Shown: positions 34,401 to 46,030, counted from the first letter of the stretch. The stretch: DNA of 64,000 nucleotides from Triatoma infestans (GCA_011037195.1 JAAEAF010003570.1:1-64000), one strand, 5' to 3'. Numbers and translations are program-made. Notes: a model not told the origin generated them from the sequence alone.

Positions 34401-35965
34401 ACGAATAGGTTAAGCAAACGATATATTTCATTGGCACAGTTGATTTCTAGTCTTCAGTTTTTATAGAAAATATAATTTACAGAAAAGCCACCCATCAACT
34501 TGATAAAGTTACTTTCTATTAAATATACCCGCTTTAAATATTATTTAAGTAAATCTATTCAATGTGAAATTAACCAGAGATAGAAATAAAAGATAGTAAC
34601 ATGTATATCGCTTTGCCAAAAAAGAATTGCAAAAACCTGCTTTACAGTTTTACCAATTTTCATTTAATTACTTAATGGAAATAAGGTAATTTTAATTAAC
34701 AAAATTTACATATAGATTGGTGCTTCCTATTATTTACGCATATTTCATGTTTTGTTTTATTTTAAGAGAACATATTTCTTTATAAAAAAAAAAAAGGAAG
34801 CGCTAACAAGGGATTTCAGAACAACTACTAATAATTTTCTGAACTATTATTTTATATAATATGGCCATAGAAAAACCCATAATTTTCGCTTAATTAGCAA
34901 TATATATATAACATGTAATTAGAATGTGTGAGGAAAAAATGAAAAAATAATTAATTTCATAAAAAGTACTAGCATTCACTTTATTTCTTTGGCTTCCTAA
35001 TTTGTTTTATGTTTTATGTGGTCATCCACTGTCGGCAAGGAAGAAGTTTTACAACACAATAGCCTAAAACCGTTCAGTCGTTGGGTCAATGGAAAAATGG
35101 AATGAACACAGCCAACCATCTGATACAAGCCCAATATTCGAAAATAAGAGACTTGATAAAATCCAGCACTTCTGAAAAATGTGCAACAATGTTACTTCCG
35201 CTTGTTGAACATTATCTTCCAAAAATCTCCAGAGTTAGAGCGACCTTGTTTTAAGAAAGTAAATTGTGAGGCAGAACGCATTTAGCGAGTTTCATAAAAG
35301 GTGAAATGGAAAAAAAAGAATAGCGAATATTATTGATAAATGTGGGTTGCAATACCAGAATTCGTAAAGTGCAGAACATCTTCAGATAACAGTAACTACT
35401 ACCTGCAATAGCACGTTAGTAGTTGAAATATGTTATTACGGTTAAGGTAGGGAGCATAGGTTTTGTTTAGGAGCTCTTAAAAAGTTGATGGTCGAAAGGG
35501 TCGAACTATGAAACGAGGAATGAGGAACAATTAGCCAACAAATGTTGGTTTCTCAAATATAAATTGATTTTCGCATCAATATGCAGCACCATTATTAAAT
35601 TACATCTAAGATACCGATGGTATTAATGTGTCCTATCTTGAATTGCATGAAGATTCTTTCACGTCATGAAAGAATATATCCCGCAAACCTAGCTCTGATT
35701 CATAGCTGTTGGTACTAATAGCTAATAGAACTAATAGTCAGAGCTGTAATTGATAAAGTGTCCATTTTTACTGAATAAAGGTGGATTAAACACCATTAAA
35801 AGAGGATTTGTAACGCGTTTTCTATGTGTGACAGTAGCTGAATAACTTTCATTCTTCTTAAAGCCTTCAATCAAAGTAGATGTGGAAATATGAAAAAAAA
35901 AATCAGTTATATTTCGGTTAAGAAAAGTATGGATGGATTTAAGGGAGGTGCAATGTGATTGGTTG
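31445..35965. other. Long stretch with no recognisable gene or element
   Basis: No motif, element end or RNA gene was recognised over about 4.5 kb. The patch at about 32860-33120 is less AT-rich but shows no open frame of note. Confidence 0.5.
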
Positions 35966-35969
35966 ATGT

Positions 35970-36480
35970 GTTGTAGTGTAGTGGTAGCTTGTGGCGTGAG
36001 CGGTTTTGTAAAAGGGCTTGTAAGTATATATGTTTAAGAGAGAAGTATTAGTAATAAGAAAGTAGTCACCACTGGTAACAATAAATATATTCTATTAAAA
36101 TAATAACTACAAGTTATCTGCAAGGAGATTATTAACTTATTAATATGCACTGATGCTAAGAGAGCGAAAAACAAGTGATCTGCTTCGGTGTCTACAACAA
36201 ACTATATTTTAATAAATCAGATGTTTATCTAGAATAAAGGCAAATCTCTAGCACTGGCATGAGTTTAAGAGAGCGATTCCTGAAGCAAGTGTTCTGGCTT
36301 TGAAAGCAGAAGCATACTGTCTTGAAGGAATGCCCTCTCTAACGGGGGATTTTCTCTTACAAAACAGTTGGCCAAGTGGCATTATTTTCCTAACGGATTC
36401 CTATGCTTTTGTCTCTCTAGCAGCAATGACCTTAAATTATAATACCTGCCTCTATAATACATTATTTTTGCCAAAATTAT
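35970..36480 (+). mobile_element. LTR-like repeat family Z, copy 2
   Basis: It has the same opening blocks as copy 1 (tgttgtagtgtag, gtagcttgtgg, ttttgtaaaagggcttgtaa). It extends further into gcactggcatgagtttaag, gttctggctttgaaagcag, aacgggggattttctc and gcagcaatgacc, which copy 3 also has. A partial internal repeat (gcactgatgctaagagagcg and gcactggcatgagtttaagagagcg) suggests two variants of the same block. The 102-codon frame from 36300 lies inside this repeat and is not conserved between copies. Confidence 0.5.
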
Positions 36481-36619
36481 TTCATTTAAAATATTTTTCA
36501 AAACTATTTATTTTTGCATTTTTTTTTCCACTACAGAGGGAATTTATCCCTTGCGCTATTAATACGCGAAAGGTATTATATCATGATCTAGAAAGAGATG
36601 ATGATTAGATCGATATATT

Positions 36620-38015
36620 AGTTGAAGTAACTTAAAAAAAAAAAAAAATCTTAAATGAGAAGCAGGAACTTGCTTCTACAGTTTCCTCGCTTTGGAAACA
36701 TTCCATTACTGCATACTTTTGGGTAGGTTCTCAGGGAAACTATATCTTCTTACTCAGTTTAGATTTCATACTGAGAAGAGAATAGCCATATCTCGGGATA
36801 TGGAAGAAAGATCTTTTTTAGCGAACAATTTATAAAAGACGAAAATATTAATAGAAAAGAATAAATATTTCTTTAAAAAACAAAAAGAAAAGAAGATATT
36901 ACTGCTGATATTTAAATTTCAAATTAAGACAGCAAGGACGAAATCCCTTCATAATATCATTTCAAACTCAGAATCGAACTAAAATATATCTGTGTTAATT
37001 GAAAGTTTCACAGATCATGTTAAAAGCCATATTTAGTGTAAGAAATAAATTATAAAACCTAATAAGCAAAAAAAAAAAAAAGTGCTATAATTTGTTCCAT
37101 TCTCGTACTTTTAATCTTAAGATTCTGTCTGAACACATCATTGCCAAACTAATCACGTTTCTTCCGTTAGAGATTTTAGAATGTCAGGAAGTCATTAGGC
37201 TACAGGAAAGTGTTCTCTTTAAAAGGCAAATTACTTTTTACAATAGTTTATAACTGCATAAGCTTGCTTGTATTCCTTTTGTTTTTTCCTTTACCACTTC
37301 TAACATTTATCTTTCTTTGACAAGAAAAAATATTATATGAAATACAATAGAATTTACTATTCTCTTATTAATAAAAAGAAAACATTGTTGGTTTTTTAGA
37401 TTCCTGATAAATTGTTATTCCTGATACGAATCGATTTTGCTAGGTTTGTACTAGTACATACGCTCGCTCAGAAATCCGTAAGAACACAATTTTTTTTTCA
37501 TTATTTTTTTTTCTACTGGCTTTCTCGCGCTCAAGAATTGCGGTATGTCTAACACCATTCACTATGAGCTTTCTCAATTCCTTACAATTCCTATGAAATT
37601 CCTCGTTTAACATTCGGTTCCGTAAATCAAGATTCCTTATCTAAATCAAGTTTAAGATATAAACTTTTTTATTATTGTAACGACTGTAAGCGAAAGTTTT
37701 GCAATCTTTAAAATATTCAAAATTCACTTTTCACTGGCTTTTTGTTAAGGTTTGAAAAAAAAAATTACTTTTTGGAATGTGGTGAGTGTGTGCATGTATG
37801 TGGGTGCGCGTTTGTATTATTTTTGTTATTTTAAAATATGTTATTTTTGTTAGTTCAAAAATAGACTCAAAATAATTTTTTTTATCAAAATCGCAACCCC
37901 CAATAAAACCTCTTAACTGCATTTTTCAGTTTTTTTCAATAAATTTTCTTTTAACTTAATAATTTGTATGTAATCATGACATTTTCTTCTCTTTTTGTAC
38001 TTAATAATTTTTATA
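36620..38015. other. AT-rich stretch, nothing recognised
   Basis: Contains homopolymer runs near 36634 and 37070. No motif was found. Confidence 0.5.
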
Positions 38016-38019
38016 GGAA

Positions 38020-38240
38020 AACCGCCTGTGGAGTCACTAACAAATGTCTGGCATGGAAACATACAATACTGGAAGACGATTGGGAGGGAGAGAGGGCAGA
38101 GGCACTCCAAGATTTTCTTCAAAGACTCACACAACCTACCTACTACTCTGTAGGAAATATGGCCAGAAGGATAAGATATCGTTTCACCTTCTTGAAGAGT
38201 GCAAGCACAACTCGCTGAGGATTCCTGAAATTTAGTTGCT
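38020..38240 (+). pseudogene. LINE ORF C-terminal remnant with half zinc knuckle
   Basis: The frame from 38044 ends in LLCRKYGQKDKISFHLLEEC followed by RIPEI. The spacing of the last His-x4-Cys, and the Cys before it, resembles the terminal knuckle of LINE ORF2 proteins, but the first Cys is Leu. Only about 60 codons remain. This may be an old R1- or I-like copy, or chance. Confidence 0.35.
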
Positions 38241-38394
38241 TGTAACTAGTGTAGTGGAAGGACAAAATCGAAAAATAATAGTTTAAAGTTTCTGAATATT
38301 TTGTAGTATCCAAAATTGTATTTTTGTTAATATTTTATAATTATTTTAGTGCTGTGAATTTACCTTCAAAAAGTGTGTATTTTAGAACCAGGTA

Positions 38395-38850
38395 TATTAA
38401 ATCTGGTCATTGCTATTAAGAAAACAAAGGCACTAAATCCCGTTAGGGTAACTCTTTTGTATAAGAGAATTCCCCCGCGAGAGAGAGAGCAATTCCAAAG
38501 AAGAGAGCCATCAGCTTTAAAAGAGTAAAGAGTAGACAGTCTTAACTCAGCCTTCAAACCATACAGGCATTCTACTTCAGAAAGCCAGAACAGTTCAGGA
38601 ATTGCTCTCTTAGTATCAGTGCCAGTTATAAGTTAAAACATAACTGACACTAATCTAGATTAATTAATTGATTTATACTTAATCGCTGTGATATTATAAA
38701 GCTATTTAAATTCAGTTAGAAAATATAATTATTTTATAATCAGTGATGCTTTCTTGATTATATTCTTATATTCTATCTCAAACAAACATACAAGCCCTTT
38801 TCGCTAAGACGTTCACGCCACAAGCTACCTATACACACATCCACACCAAA
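38395..38850 (-). mobile_element. LTR-like repeat family Z, copy 3
   Basis: Read on the minus strand, it has gtagcttgtggcgtgaac, aaaagggcttgtatg, then ataactggcactgatactaag, agagagcaattcctgaac, gttctggctttctgaag, cgcgggggaattctctt, and ends near tagcaatgacc. This order matches copy 2. The 63-codon frame on this strand is a shadow of the repeat. Confidence 0.5.
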
Positions 38851-38879
38851 GCATTACTCTAGGTACCAAATCTGGGATC

Positions 38880-39035
38880 GGAAATCTCTTTCGCCTCAGC
38901 CTTGGCGTTTTGTAATGAGAGACAAAGCTGATGAGAGTTGTCTTACGGCGGAGGGGGAGGGCTCATTGGTGCCGTAAGTGCTGAAATTCCTTTGGTAGGC
39001 CCCGAGTTCCTGATTAGATTAGACTAGATTAAATT
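38880..39035 (+). pseudogene. Degenerate LINE RNase H remnant
   Basis: Across two frames the sequence suggests CNE next to KADE (usual GNE.ADELA) and then IPLVGPEF (usual LVGPEP), the end of a LINE RNase H domain. It finishes in gattagattagactagatt. It is very short and shifted. Confidence 0.35.
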
Positions 39036-40528
39036 TTCAAAGTGAACTATCTTCGTTTACTTCATTTTTTTAACTCCTCCGATGAGCGTTGCTTGAGCTG
39101 TATATTAATAAATAAAAGTTTTACAAGAAAATTCGACTAAACAATTTATAAATAACGCGAAGGTTTTTTAACTTAGCGTTTCTAGAGCACCCAACCCAAA
39201 TTCCAACTATTAATGTCCATAGAAATAGATATAATTAATTAAATTGGTCAACATTTACGTATGAAAGCATAAATGACATCATGATTGCCTAAAATATTAA
39301 TTGAGATGACGCAGCAATTAATGTAACCAATATTAAAAACTGTGATCATAATGTTAATACTAACAGGAAATGTTATTAGGTCATTGCACTAATCCAAGGC
39401 CATTTAAATATTAATTGACTAATTTTCTTTTGGTTAAACAATTTTTTACTTTGTTTTATAAGTACACTAAAATGGGAATGATAAAAAGAATGAAATGAAA
39501 TAAGACTAAAAAATAAAATAAAAAATGAGGGAACCAAACAACTTTTTATCTAATAACTATGCCCCTTTACTAAAAAAAAAATGCAAAAGATTTCTTCCAT
39601 GCTGTAAGCAAACCATCTAATTATCCTATCAGACCGCAAATCGAAGTAGAAAAACCGCAAACTCCTGAGCGATTCATTTTAATGATAGGTCTATTCAAGT
39701 GATTTAAAAGAGGTGTTAATAGTTTTGATAGATTTTATTTTGAAAATAGTATTTTTACAAACAAGATTACGTTGCAAATAATAGTGTTTATATAAATTTA
39801 TTTAAATAAAATAATATTACCAAATTGTAATTGCCGAAATATCCCAAATATAATAAATTTTCTACGACAATATTATGTCCTAATCTTCTCCAACGATATA
39901 CCTACTTATTCCACATACCTATGAATAAAAATTATCATTTACTTCATGTAATATTTATTATGTGTAATGTCTGCATGTAAATCAACTTTTATTTTAATTC
40001 AAAAATTGCTGACTTAAATGAATTGTGTCTTTTAACAATGGTTCATTATAAAATGATGACGTGTGTTATACGACGACATGATGCAAATGGACCCTATAAA
40101 GTTTCTTATTGAAAAAAAACGGTATTATGTTTTAATTACATATCATGCAGTAAAACATTTCAACTTCTTTATTGAAAATCTATTTTATAAAGAGTTACCA
40201 TGATTTTATTAAGTATGCCAACCTCAACACGTTTTAAGTTTATTGAAATATGAAAAGGAATTTGTGATATAAATCTCATACCTTTGCACAAATGAAAACG
40301 TAATCAAAATGAAAAGTCAATTAAATTACTGAATATGTAGATGGGTCACCAGAAAATTATCTATGTGTGCTATCTATGTATGTAAGTATGTATTTATGTA
40401 AGCAGCATAGCTCAAAAATAGAAAATAATAAGTTGAAACTAGACATTCCGTCTACGTATCACAGACAGAAACTTATCCGTTATGCATGTATGTAGATCTA
40501 TCAATTTTATTTTTAACATTCTTCTGAG
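39036..40528. other. AT-rich stretch, nothing recognised
   Basis: No motif or repeat family was recognised. Confidence 0.5.
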
Positions 40529-41660
40529 TAACTTTCTATTACTCCTATTAGGAAGAAATATTGTAACGGTTGAAATTTCCGATATCGAATTTTAACCGGA
40601 AATAACAGCTTTGAGGTTCCCTGAGTCCAAAAAAGTGATTTTCAGCAAATGGTCTGTTTGTGTGTGAATGTATGTGACCAGCATAGCTAGAAAAAGGAAA
40701 ACTGCAGAAAGTTCAAACTTGATATTCCGTTTGGATATCACCATGGGATCCGACAGTACGTTATCTGTCAAAATTCCTTAACCCGAAATACCACTTTACT
40801 GAATATATATTTTTTTCACTTTTTTGCAATTTTCTGCAAAAAGGTTCCGACGATTTTCTTTAACCTTGATATATCGACTACAAATACAAGGATCTACAAT
40901 TTTTATTTGAAACATTTCTCGAGGAAAATAAATTTAACCTTTTGAGGAAAGGGTGGGCTTAGGTTGTCCTCTAAAGTGCTATTTCCGTTTATCATACAAT
41001 TCTATCATCTAAATAATATTAATTAGAAATAAATAGTTTGCCAAAATTCGGAGTTTCAAGAAAACTAGTAAACCGGAATTATGTTTTTACTGAACAGTTT
41101 TTTTCAGTTTTTGTGAATTTCGCCATAAAAACTTCGACGAATTTCATTAAATTTGGTGTACTAACTATAAACTTAGTAAATTACAATTTTCAAAATTGGT
41201 GTAAGAGAAAACTGTGTGAGTGTTTCACACCAGATTTTTTTTTTTTTTTTGAGAGGTTTAGGGGAAAGGATGACATTACGCTTCCCTCTGAAGTGCCACT
41301 TCAGGAAATCCCACGGGCCATCTACACGTATAATGGCAATGAGAATTAAATTTAATGCCAAAATTCCAAGTTTGGAAGAAAATTAGTTGACCAGAAGTGC
41401 GAATTTCCTCAATTGTTTTTTATTCGATTTCTGGATAACCATACAAGCGGGTTTCTTTGAAGTTGGTTACACTAACTGCTCATTACGACGATCTTTCTGT
41501 TTAAAACCCTTTCTGAGAAAATTATTTTAGAAGGCAGTGAGATTGCTGAGGCACCATGCTCCTCTTTAAAGATTATAGTGTCCTTTCACTATTTATTCTA
41601 AAATTCGGTTAAATAAAATTAAAACTTTCAAACTTTTTAGAAAATATGTCATGACTTGCA
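40529..41660 (+). repeat. Family X copy, longest continuous, three modules
   Basis: The head (ctttctattactcctattagg) and core run through cagcatagctagaaaaagg to the TG-rich spot. Three diverged modules then begin at about 40768, 41040 and 41357. Each opens with caaaattc and (ac)cggaa or gaccagaag, has an actt(t)act or similar block, a T-run, then a gacgattttctt or related block. The stem-loop block gtgtgagtgtttcacacc plus a T-run lies at 41213-41246 between modules two and three. No ORF is shared with other copies. Confidence 0.7.
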
Positions 41661-42286
41661 ATAATGGAAAGACGCGTGATTGCTTCGCAACAATGTTTAT
41701 ATTTCTATATAACTGAAAACGATTTGTGTTTAATTTTGAGCTTAATTGATGATTAACTTGTATGAATTTTAAAGTAATTTAAAGATATAGTCCGGGCTTC
41801 ACTTTGTGAACAACTATCGATTTCGGGCGATCGCCTATCTTACGATGTCTTGATAAACAGTGTGATATTATAGACTTGCTCAGAGAAGAATCAGTTTACA
41901 AACTCTGGTCAAACTGGAAATGAATTTCTTTACATTGAAGTTTACTTATTCATAACTATGACTTAGTATACCTTTAGTGATTTAACTCAAAGTTCAAGGA
42001 TACGAGCGAGCATTCCATGCGTATGGATGTAATGGGAACATTATAATATAAGAGATTACATAATATATCATAACTATAAAAAATAAAAAGAAGATAAAAT
42101 ATCTTAGAAATATTTATTTACAAACAATATTTCCGAGCTGTGTGCAATATTGGTAACAGCTACAAGATGCACATAAAATAGCATATTTCTATTTCTAATA
42201 GTTAATAATATTAGAACAAAAAAAATTCTGCGAAACACTTACACGACTTACTCTCATTGCTTTTAATCCATTTTTGTTTTTCCAAT

Positions 42287-42492
42287 TTAAGGCGCGTCAA
42301 CATCTAAGGTCATTGGCGCCGGGAGACTTCTCAGTACACTGCCGGCCTCCGGACAGTGTTTTCTTGTTACAGACAACACTATCCATTACCGGACAGTGAG
42401 CTGTAGAGGTAGGAATAGAAAATCTAAGGGCAGTACAGCAGGGATTCTGCGTGGGAGTCCAGTGCGCTAAATTATGAGCTAATCCCTTCCCT
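42287..42492 (-). mobile_element. SINE S1, B box deleted
   Basis: On the minus strand the body and tail are well kept (gccggcagtgtactgagaag; ggcgccaatgacc; ttgacgcgccttaa at the 3' end) and the head reads ggaagggattagctcat. The B-box segment is missing between ctcccacgcag and ctgctgtac, as in a second, independent S1 deletion variant. Confidence 0.7.
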
Positions 42493-42744
42493 CATTATTA
42501 CAAAGATCTAAATGTATATTTTTATTTAAAACTTTATCTGGCAAAATTGATTTTAGGATGGCATCATTTCAAATGTTATTCGGTTCGATGTTATTGGTGT
42601 TGTCTACAGGACTATAATGTAAATGTAAACATAATCAAGTGACTACCTGCCGTAGGTGTTAACGAAATGTAACCCACCTCCCCTATATTTGCGTTAGTCC
42701 ACCTAAATAAAAATTGACCAGGTTTAAAGTTACCAGAGTCAATG

Positions 42745-43745
42745 TTATAATCATATTAAATGGTTCCTCACTACTATCTTTCCGAAAGATTTTCCCAGAT
42801 AATTGAATGCAACAAACTTCTACACTTCTATTCTTGCTGGTGTACCACAACTAAGTATCTCAGCTCCACTCTTAATCCAATCTATACATCCACTTATTCT
42901 GCATCTCTATGCATACTTTTGCTAACGACACTGCAATTCTGAGAATATGCTCTGTGCAAGTCTGTGTTGTCACACTGCCTGAAAAACGCACCCTGAAGAT
43001 GAGCGAACGCCCAAAACCGATCGATGACCACAAAATGAAGCAGCCCATCACGGAAAATGTCTCTAATATTTATTGATAATGAAGAGAACTTTGACTGCAT
43101 GATTTTTGTTGTTGAATGGCTTCATGCGCCCAGCCTTGAAAAACAATTACATTTGATGAGACATAATTCAGTTTACATATTAATTGAAATAAAAATATTA
43201 AATATATAAATATAAATAAATAAATAAATAAAAATAAATATAAATTAAAATACATAGTCATTACACTGAAACGAAAAACTCTTGCCTCTATCTACTTATA
43301 TAAATTCTTCTATTTCTTCTGCCGGCTATGTGCATTACCTTGGACTGTACCTCGACAAGAGAGAATTGCCTGGAATCCTGACACTTGTAACAAATCGAAC
43401 TAAACTAATGATACAAGCTGCTAGCCACATTATTTGATCACTGATCAAAACTAACACTTCACAATAAAAGACTTATTATAAACGTCTAGGAACTCGTAAC
43501 TTAAATATACATAAAGATCTCAAAATTCCTTTAATATCTAAATTGCTAAATCTCCTTACAACCAATTTCACAATAGCTTATCAACTCATCCTAAACCTTA
43601 GCAGCTGACTTGTCCTCAGCCACTATTCCTTCCAACTCTCGAAGCCGTATTTGGCACCGCGATCACCTGGATGACTAATAGTGGATTTATGCCAATACCG
43701 CACCTGGCATATTTACTAACTTTATCATTAAGTAGAGTGTAAGTG
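42745..43745 (+). pseudogene. Degenerate jockey-clade ORF2, with a repeat inside
   Basis: GVPQLSISAPLL near 42840 corresponds to GVPQGSxLGPLL. It is followed by HLYAYF and, in a shifted frame, FANDTAIL (usual FADDTAIL). Further on, YLGLYLDKR near 43340 and IHKDLKIPLISKLL near 43510 match the C-terminal part of the better copy at 44776. The stretch 42936-43085 belongs to a separate repeat (family W), and an AATA-rich tract occupies about 43195-43235. It is an old, frameshifted copy. Confidence 0.6.
42936..43085 (+). repeat. Family W copy 1 with hammerhead-like box
   Basis: It shares with 53318-53455 the order tgctctgt.c.agtctgtgtt, tcacact/tcaaact, a cctgaagatgagcg / acttgataaacgag block, then gatcgatgaccacaaaatg / ggtcgatgattacaaaatg. 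The box ctgaaga, gcg-aa-cgc, aaaacc, gatc resembles a degenerate hammerhead core. Confidence 0.55.
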
Positions 43746-43787
43746 ACAAATAAAAAGTAAAAAAAAAATATATATATATTTTAACTA

Positions 43788-43830
43788 ATGAAAGAGAAAG
43801 TAGGTGAATGTATCACACCAGATTTTTTTA
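43788..43830 (+). repeat. Isolated family X stem-loop block
   Basis: The segment aaagagaaagtaggtgaatg followed by tatcacaccagattttttt is the conserved block seen at 10165 and 41213, here without modules beside it. Confidence 0.5.
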
Positions 43831-44379
43831 TTTAAATTTGTTAAACACTAACGATTTTATTATTATTCTAACGGCTATTATTATTCTAAAATGAAGACGT
43901 AAATAGTGTGGAATGTTTTATACGAGCTATATCCAACTAATCTGTGTATACTAAGCAGATGGCATCATATAATCCATTTTATACAATTCTATTTGATACA
44001 GTGTTGGTATTATCAACCTGTCAGTTAAAGATAATAATATGGTTAAAGTAAAAAAATCTTCAAGTAAAAAAGTTATAAAGAATATATAATCACCATTTCG
44101 TTAAACTAGGCATCCTTAAAAATTTTGATTTAATTTACAATCATTTTAGTTAGAAAACATTAAATTTATATAAGTGGAGAATTAACTAGAAAACATATCT
44201 TCATGAATATCTAATTTACTTTTGAGGGGAGGGGGGATTTTTACTTATATTTAATATGTTTTACAGACTTATGTAACGCTCATGTTTTTTTATTTTAATT
44301 TATTCAAGTTTTTATTTTTTTGTTAGAGACAAAAATCATAGATTTTACAGTAAATGCTCAGGGTTCAAGGATTTGCAGG

Positions 44380-44401
44380 CATCAGGCATTGATGCCTGAT
44401 G
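44380..44401. repeat. Perfect 10-bp inverted repeat
   Basis: The arms catcaggcat and atgcctgatg are separated by two bases. It lies at the 3' edge of the LINE remnant on the minus strand and could be part of its 3' UTR. Confidence 0.85.
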
Positions 44402-44409
44402 ATGAACTT

Positions 44410-44620
44410 GTCTTAAATTTCAATGTGTTTTCTGTATTCCCTAGCCCAGTGCCACAATAGACCCTTAGGGATCGCGGTGGCGTAGGCTAAAGAGCCAACC
44501 CTCATAGAATCTAATCCCCTAGGCCAGAGGCAGATGAAAAAGGTTGTTAATAGTCTTGCGGCTATAAGGACGTCTGTTGAACATCTTACTGGCCACTGTA
44601 GACTTAACATGCATCGAAAG
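44410..44620 (-). pseudogene. Possible LINE ORF2 C-terminal remnant
   Basis: The minus-strand frame contains ICLWPRGLDSMRVGSLAYAT followed by AIPKGLLW. The spacing and residues recall the segment after the terminal knuckle of R1-like LINEs (CxCPxLxxxRxxxLG ... DPxGLLxF). The evidence is weak and no knuckle cysteines are intact. Confidence 0.3.
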
Positions 44621-44763
44621 CAAATTTAAGCATATATCGAAAGATATTTTATTCTCACACATATACAGATCATTCGCTAAAAACTTCTATAGTCTTGTAT
44701 CTCTTATAGCCTTCAATATTATACAAAATTGCTAAAATATACACTCTAATGAAAATGCACTTT

Positions 44764-44775
44764 ACTTTTGAAGTA
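44764..44775. repeat. TSD of jockey copy 1, left
   Basis: The 12 bases acttttgaagta are repeated exactly at 45836-45847. Confidence 0.85.
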
Positions 44776-45835
44776 AACTTTAAACTTAAAAGATTTCTTA
44801 AGAGATTTCTCCCACATACCTACTATTTAATAATAAAATCCTACTTAACCGACAGATATTTTTCCAAGTTAATCAGGGTACCGCCCTTTCTCCAATACTT
44901 CCTATACTCGCTGGAGTTCCTCAAGGCAGCATACTTGGACCGCTCTTCTATTCCTTATATACTTCAGACATTCCAGAACATCCAAATACCGTAATATATA
45001 CCTTCGCAGATGATACTACAATTCTTTCTCCAAACCTTGAACCCTTGAATGGCTATCGCTTTCTACAAGAACATATCCTTCAACTGGAATCTTGGCTCTT
45101 AAAATGGAAAATAAAAGTAAATACCCACAAAAAGTAAATACATCATATTTACTTTCTGGGTAGAAAAATCCTCCCACCGATCCACATTAACCATACTGTA
45201 ATCTCTCCCGTAAATAGCGTACGTTACCTGGGTTTCCAGCTAGACAAAAGACTGATTTAGAATCCCCACACTAGGCTCAAACGACTTGAATTAAACAGAC
45301 GGTTCAGACAACTCTCAAGACTACTCGACAGACGATCCAAACTCCCATTACAAAATAAAAGACTTCTCTACCTACTACTACTGAGACCTATATGGTCATA
45401 TGGCTTAGAAATATGGGGAACAACCAAGCGTTCAAATTCCCATCGTATCCGGTCATTTCAATCAAAAATCCTTCGAAAAATTGTCAATGCACCCTATTAT
45501 GTTGCTAACCTTACTATCCATACTGATTTAAACATTCCTTTCGTTAACCATCTAGCCAAAACTCGTTTCCTTAAAGTTCATTCATCCACAACTGCTCATC
45601 CTAAACCTTTAATTCACCAGCTTTCTTCAAACACTATTCCCGACAACCCATGCAGGCGGCTGAAGAGAAGATGGCCCCGTGACCACCTTGTAGAATAACT
45701 CAAGATAGTGGAGTGCCATCGCTGGATGTCTTCTCCAATCCACACTCCAGTTATTTAAGATTGCCATTTAACACATTTACTTGTTGCAGTGTATTTTTGC
45801 AGTTGTAAATATCAATAAAAAAATAAATAAATAAA
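44776..45835 (+). mobile_element. 5'-truncated jockey-clade LINE with perfect 12-bp TSD
   Basis: The 1,060-bp insertion begins within the reverse transcriptase (KLKRF near LPHTYYLIIKSYLTDRYF) and ends in an A-rich tail (atcaataaaaaaataaataa). It is bounded by exact acttttgaagta repeats. Truncation at the 5' end and a poly(A)-like tail are typical of jockey elements. The reverse transcriptase and its C-terminal extension are present in pieces. Confidence 0.85.
44790..45696 (+). pseudogene. Jockey ORF2 reverse transcriptase, frameshifted
   Basis: After LPHTYYLIIKSYLTDRYF the frame shifts before GVPQGSILGPLFYSLYTSDI (around 44912). The catalytic FADD is at 45003-45014 in TFADDTTILS. Another shift follows near 45130. 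Later blocks are YLGFQLDKR, NPHTRLKRLELNRRF, RSKLPLQNKRLLYLL, WSYGLEIWGTTKRSN and FQSKILRKIVNAPYYV, ending RRLKRRWPRDHLVE and a stop at about 45696. The Asp pair is intact but at least two frameshifts and one stop (LDKRLI*) preclude function. Confidence 0.85.
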
Positions 45836-45849
45836 ACTTTTGAAGTATG

Positions 45850-46030
45850 AAATTCCAGTTCTCCGAAATACCCTAAAATCAATATTATTGGAAAAAATAA
45901 CAAGCAAAAGGAACTGACCTATATACGTATCGTAAGTATACCAAATTTAAAGAAACCCAGTGGTATCTTATCTAGAAAGCTGAAACACCTATAAAGCTGC
46001 ACTTCTAGCGCCCACCGATTTTCTACAGAC
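45850..46030 (-). repeat. Family X module fragment
   Basis: Read on the minus strand it has a module end with agaaaatcggtgggcgctag, agtgcagctttatagg and a tttctagataagataccactg block. It lies just after the jockey insertion. Limits are uncertain. Confidence 0.4.

Noticed and set aside
36300..36608. 102-codon open frame starting MKAEAYCLEGMPSL
   Set aside because: It lies inside LTR-like repeat Z. The corresponding frame is not kept in the other copies and no domain is recognisable.
41038..41349. 103-codon plus-strand frame and an overlapping minus-strand frame
   Set aside because: Both fall within family X modules and run through the T run. Other X copies do not preserve them.
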